Origin: Panonychus citri
Lineage: Eukaryota > Arthropoda > Arachnida > Trombidiformes > Tetranychidae
Assembly: GCF_014898815.1 (NCBI RefSeq)
Contig: NW_026515546.1
Span: forward strand, 124,001 to 188,000
DNA length: 64,000 bases
Reading direction: 5' to 3'
Shown here: positions 61,311 through 64,000 of the stretch, piece after piece
How positions within the stretch are numbered: position 1 is the stretch's first letter
How the letters are laid out: each line of letters begins with the position of its first letter
Position numbers and translations under genes: made by a program
The notes under the pieces: model-generated
The model's database searches: none
What the model was told of the DNA's origin: nothing
Seen by the model: only the letters and a program-made list of their open reading frames with translations

Positions 61311-61664
61311 TTAATAAAGTAAACTTGAGAGAGGAATAATTTCCACAAAGTGAGAAGTTTTATTGGGTATCAAAAGTAGTCTTATCGAGTACATTCACTA
61401 TGAGGTCTCTGAATGAGAGCTCATTTCGAGTTGCATTTTTATACTCTCTTTCGAGGGATAATTTGGTCGATAATTATTCGAGTTCCCAGGGTGAGATCTC
61501 AGGTTGAGATCTCAGATTAGTCTCAGGATGAGATTAACATAGGATTAAAAGGTCAAAAAGGGTAGAGATTAGGATTAGGATTAGGATTAGAATTAATTAT
61601 CAATGAGATCTCTATTTGAGATCTCATGAGATTTGGTTAGAGGCAAAAACGAGGTCTCACTACA
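61311..61664 (-). repeat. 3' LTR of the gypsy element
   Basis: 354 b, starting TGTAGTGAGACC at 61664 and ending TTCACCACA at 61311 (TG...CA). A purine tract AAGTAGTGGG (61674-61665) abuts it, as expected of the polypurine tract. TATAAAAATG at 61443-61434 and AATAAAA at 61364-61358 are the promoter and polyadenylation signals. A short (TTAGGA)-type tract lies at 61567-61590. The boundaries are inferred from one LTR only. Confidence 0.7.
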
Positions 61665-61753
61665 CCCACTACTTGAACTAATCATCTCGCCTGAGATGAA
61701 ATTTAATACGTTACATGTGTGTGCTTGTTGGATGACTCCATCACGCATGTATT

Positions 61754-61945
61754 TCACAGTTTTGGGATCTCATTGAAGGTCACAATTTCGGTTACCTCGA
61801 AGGGTCCTTCCGTGATATAACGTTTACCTTGTTTCCCTTTGAAGATCAAAATGTGATCGCTCACTTTGAGATCTCGATTCGAGCTTCGTTTATTTCCATC
61901 ATAATTTTTCTTCATTTTCTCTCTGTATTGGTTAATTTGTTCCAT
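61754..61945 (-). pseudogene. Integrase C-terminal part (gypsy)
   Basis: Open frame containing YREKMKKNYDGNKRSSNRDL, KVSDHILIF and RYITEGPFEVTEI. The GPFxV element is typical of the integrase C-terminal domain. In a different frame from the core just upstream, overlapping it by 34 b. Confidence 0.75.
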
Positions 61946-62462
61946 TGTAAAGGGTTTTTCTGTGAGCTCAATGTTTCGATGTTGAATTTAAAATCAGCCG
62001 GCAAGTAATCATCACCAAAAGCTTTGTAAAATGGGCTGCATCCGATCGCTCTACAATAAGATCGATTATGGTGTTTCGCCGCGAGCTCCACGATCTCACT
62101 CCAATTTGAGATCTCAGGATAAAGAGCATAAAATAACTTGATCGATTGTACAAATCTTTCGGCCATTCCATTTGACCATGGACTGTAAGGAGAAACGAGC
62201 ACCTGTTTGAGATCTCTTTTCGAGACCCAATCTTTAAATAAGTTAGAGGTGAAACAGCAGCCATTGTCTGATATAATTTTCTTAACTGAGTCTATGTAAG
62301 GATGGTTCTCGAGAAAGTTGATGACACTCTTAGAATCTTCTTTCATTGCCTTGGCTTGTCCTAGTCTGGTCCTTCATCAATTAGAACCAAGAAGCTCTTT
62401 GTAGTAGCTCGACCTTCGCCTCTTTTGAGAGCTCACCAAAGTCAAGGTGGATTGTATTCATC
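61912..62462 (-). pseudogene. Integrase catalytic core (gypsy)
   Basis: The main frame (62346-61912) has IISDNGCCFTS (second Asp), SPYSPWSNGMAERFVQSIK (catalytic Glu) and HHNRSYCRAIGCSPF. The first catalytic Asp is in IHLDFGEL near 62442, in a different frame, so at least one indel splits the core. Confidence 0.85.
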
Positions 62463-62501
62463 ATTTCAGTTGAGTGGTTCAGTAATACCAGTAAGTCGGT
62501 T

Positions 62502-62708
62502 CTATTTTTGAATTTTGCTTTTACCTTGACAAACTGTAGGATCGAACGTATTCAATGATGTCTTTTTCATGTTGTTCCAAGTGAAACAGGCTGAGATCTT
62601 GTGAAAGGTTCGTGAGATACCATCGTGACCACCAGAATAAGGATCGTCGTGATAACTGCTGAGCACCGATTTGATACATTCAGGTGAGATCTCAATTTGA
62701 GGTCTCAA
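62502..62708 (-). pseudogene. Integrase zinc-binding (H2C2) part (gypsy)
   Basis: Open frame with SSYHDDPYSGGHDGISRTFH and, at its end, TVCQGKSK. The His pair is intact, but the Cys pair region appears changed by a frame break near 62540. Confidence 0.75.
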
Positions 62709-62819
62709 CTTGGTTTCGATATTGTTGATAGTTACGTTCGGAATGAGCCATGAAATGGCATCTGCATCTGTTAGTTCTTTCCAGACTTGTGATTGATTTT
62801 CATGAGAAAGACATAAAAA

Positions 62820-63409
62820 GGTTTATACCCACCGAGCCTCCCTACTCCTTTGTCCATAAGGAATGTGAGGCTCGGTGATCGGAATTGACGATGAATTCTC
62901 TTCCTTCGAGATATGAGCGAAAGTATTGTATTGCCTGATTACCGCCAAACATTCTTTATCAGTGGTACAGTAGTTCAATTCTGCGAGTTAAAGGTATACG
63001 AGTGGTAACCAATGACTCTGAGCTGTTTATTTCTACTCAATTTGAGATCTCTTTGATAGAATAGCTCAGTTCCACAATTAGAGGCATCACAACTGAGCTC
63101 GAAGGTGAGATCCCAATCTGGGATTTGGAGAATGGGGTTTTGTGTTATCATTTCAACTAGTTTTAAATAGGCATCATCACACTCTTGGCTCCAGATAAAA
63201 GGTTGATCTTTTTTCTTCAAGGAATCCAAAGGTCGAACAATCTTACCATAGTCAGGAATGAATGCACGAAAATGACTTGTAAGTCCGGTGAAGCAACGAA
63301 GAATGGAGATCCCAAGGTTTTTCATTGTTTTAACCTTTATAACTGACTCTTCGAGTAGTTTTAGTTTGCCCATCGAGCACCCTTCCGAGGAACACAATTG
63401 AGCTCTCAT
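62820..63409 (-). pseudogene. RNase H region (gypsy)
   Basis: The first frame (to 62975) has FTGLTSHFRAFI, FIWSQECDDAYLKL and FELSCDASN (catalytic Asp). Later pieces continue in other frames: NYCTTDKECLAVI and REFIVNSDHRAS, the latter with the conserved His. At least three frame changes. Confidence 0.85.
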
Positions 63410-63974
63410 TTAGGGAACTCTTTTTTTCATTGATTGTCATCTTGGCTTGATTTAAACGGCTCATAACCATTCCAGTCAGGTAACCACATTCCTCCTCAGA
63501 ACGACCAGCGATACAGATGTCGTCAACATAGACATGAACCTTGCCGCTCGATGTGAGATCTCCAAGTATCTTCGTAATTGTCCTCTGGAATATTGCTGGA
63601 GAGTTTTTCCAACCGAAAGGCAAGCGAAGCATCTCGTAGTGTCCGAAAGGTAACACGAAAGCGCTGTACTTCCTTGTACTTTCAGATAACTTTATCTGCC
63701 AGAATCCATCTTTGAGGTCTATTTTTGAGAAGTGAGTTGAGCCTCCGAATGAGCTTATAATGTCATCAATTATTGGGAATGGAAATGGGTCTAATTTGGT
63801 GATTTTATTTATGTCTCTGTAGTCTTGACACAACCGATACTCGCCGTTCTCTTTCGGGACGATCACACAGGGGCTAGCATATTCACTTGTTGAGTCACAA
63901 ATAATGTTGCTCATTTTGATCTCTAATCTTTGCTGAGCCCAAAGGTATCTTTCTCGTGATAACCTGTAAGGTTT
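63330..63974 (-). pseudogene. Reverse transcriptase (gypsy)
   Basis: Open from 63974 after an in-frame TGA (63977-63975), where the polyprotein frame would be expected to continue upstream. It has KPYRLSRERYLW, YASPCVIVPKENGEYRLCQD, YRDINKIT, FSKIDLKDGFWQI, LPFGWKNSPAIFQ and the catalytic YVDD (HVYVDDICIAGRS), followed by the thumb. It runs out of frame near 63350, where the RNase H frame takes over. Confidence 0.92.
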
Positions 63975-64000
63975 TCACTATGGTTGAGAGATCAATTAAA

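Larger units (their letters stand above)
61311..64000 (-). mobile_element. Ty3/gypsy LTR retrotransposon, 3' half, degenerate
   Basis: From the right edge inward the minus strand reads reverse transcriptase, RNase H, integrase and a 3' LTR, which is the Ty3/gypsy order. Several frame changes and stops separate the parts, so this copy is not functional as read. Gag, protease, the primer-binding site and the 5' LTR lie beyond the window. No env-like frame is seen between integrase and the LTR. A possible target duplication, ATTTA at 61306-61310, cannot be checked without the other end. Confidence 0.92.

Noticed and set aside
1..64000. CRISPR arrays, bacterial operons, tRNA or rRNA genes
   Set aside because: The window is eukaryotic; I found no regularly spaced short repeats and no sequence with tRNA box A/B arrangement or rRNA core motifs by eye.

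Overview
The window is AT-rich nuclear DNA of an arthropod. It has short GT-AG introns (often 50-100 b, some near 1 kb), TATA/TCAGT core promoters and invertebrate versions of animal genes: TBC1D23, a Pax1/9-type paired-box gene, TOP1, XRN1, ASF1, an FRMD3/5-type FERM gene, neuroendocrine 7B2 and a bHLH factor. The base composition, the orphan secreted proteins and the repeat style suggest an acariform mite, perhaps a spider mite. That identification is inference.

Layout. 0-1.8 kb (-): 5' end of TBC1D23, cut by the window edge. 3.4-4.5 kb (+): a secreted Pro/Gln-rich orphan whose upstream region is duplicated downstream of it. 7.3-9.4 kb (+): a coiled-coil protein of unknown function. 10.6-11.7 kb (-): a Pax1/9 (Pox meso)-like factor with a C-terminal eh1 motif. 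14.6-22.9 kb: TOP1 (-) and XRN1 (+), divergent over a 364-b shared promoter; XRN1 has one reading-frame break. 23.3-25.6 kb: ASF1 (-) between two arms of a ~345-b inverted repeat. 25.7-27.7 kb: a nested direct/inverted repeat (A-B-spacer-B'-A). 28.6-33.1 kb (+): FRMD3/5-like gene in seven exons. 33.6-34.1 kb: a palindromic TA-flanked MITE. 35.7-36.7 kb (+): 7B2 in four exons.

37-48 kb is an accessory region of segmental duplications, MITEs and a family of tiny (50-54 aa) predicted secreted peptides, most starting MNF(N/H). They share duplicated upstream sequence and a core promoter with a TATA-like element 32-33 b before TCAGT. One copy has a MITE inserted at its initiator and the unoccupied paralogue is also present; another copy is decaying. 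At 47.0-47.7 kb a larger orphan secreted protein carries two apparent one-base losses. This peptide cluster is the best candidate here for something undescribed.

51.7-53.1 kb (+) is a bHLH transcription factor (delilah-like is a tentative guess). From 53 to 61 kb I see no convincing gene, only a 598-b inverted-repeat element at 59.45-60.05 kb. From 61.3 kb to the end lies the 3' half of a degenerate Ty3/gypsy LTR retrotransposon (-), with LTR, integrase, RNase H and reverse transcriptase pieces broken by frameshifts.

Exon coordinates were worked out by hand from reading frame, splice consensus and remembered family sequence; no alignment or database search was run.
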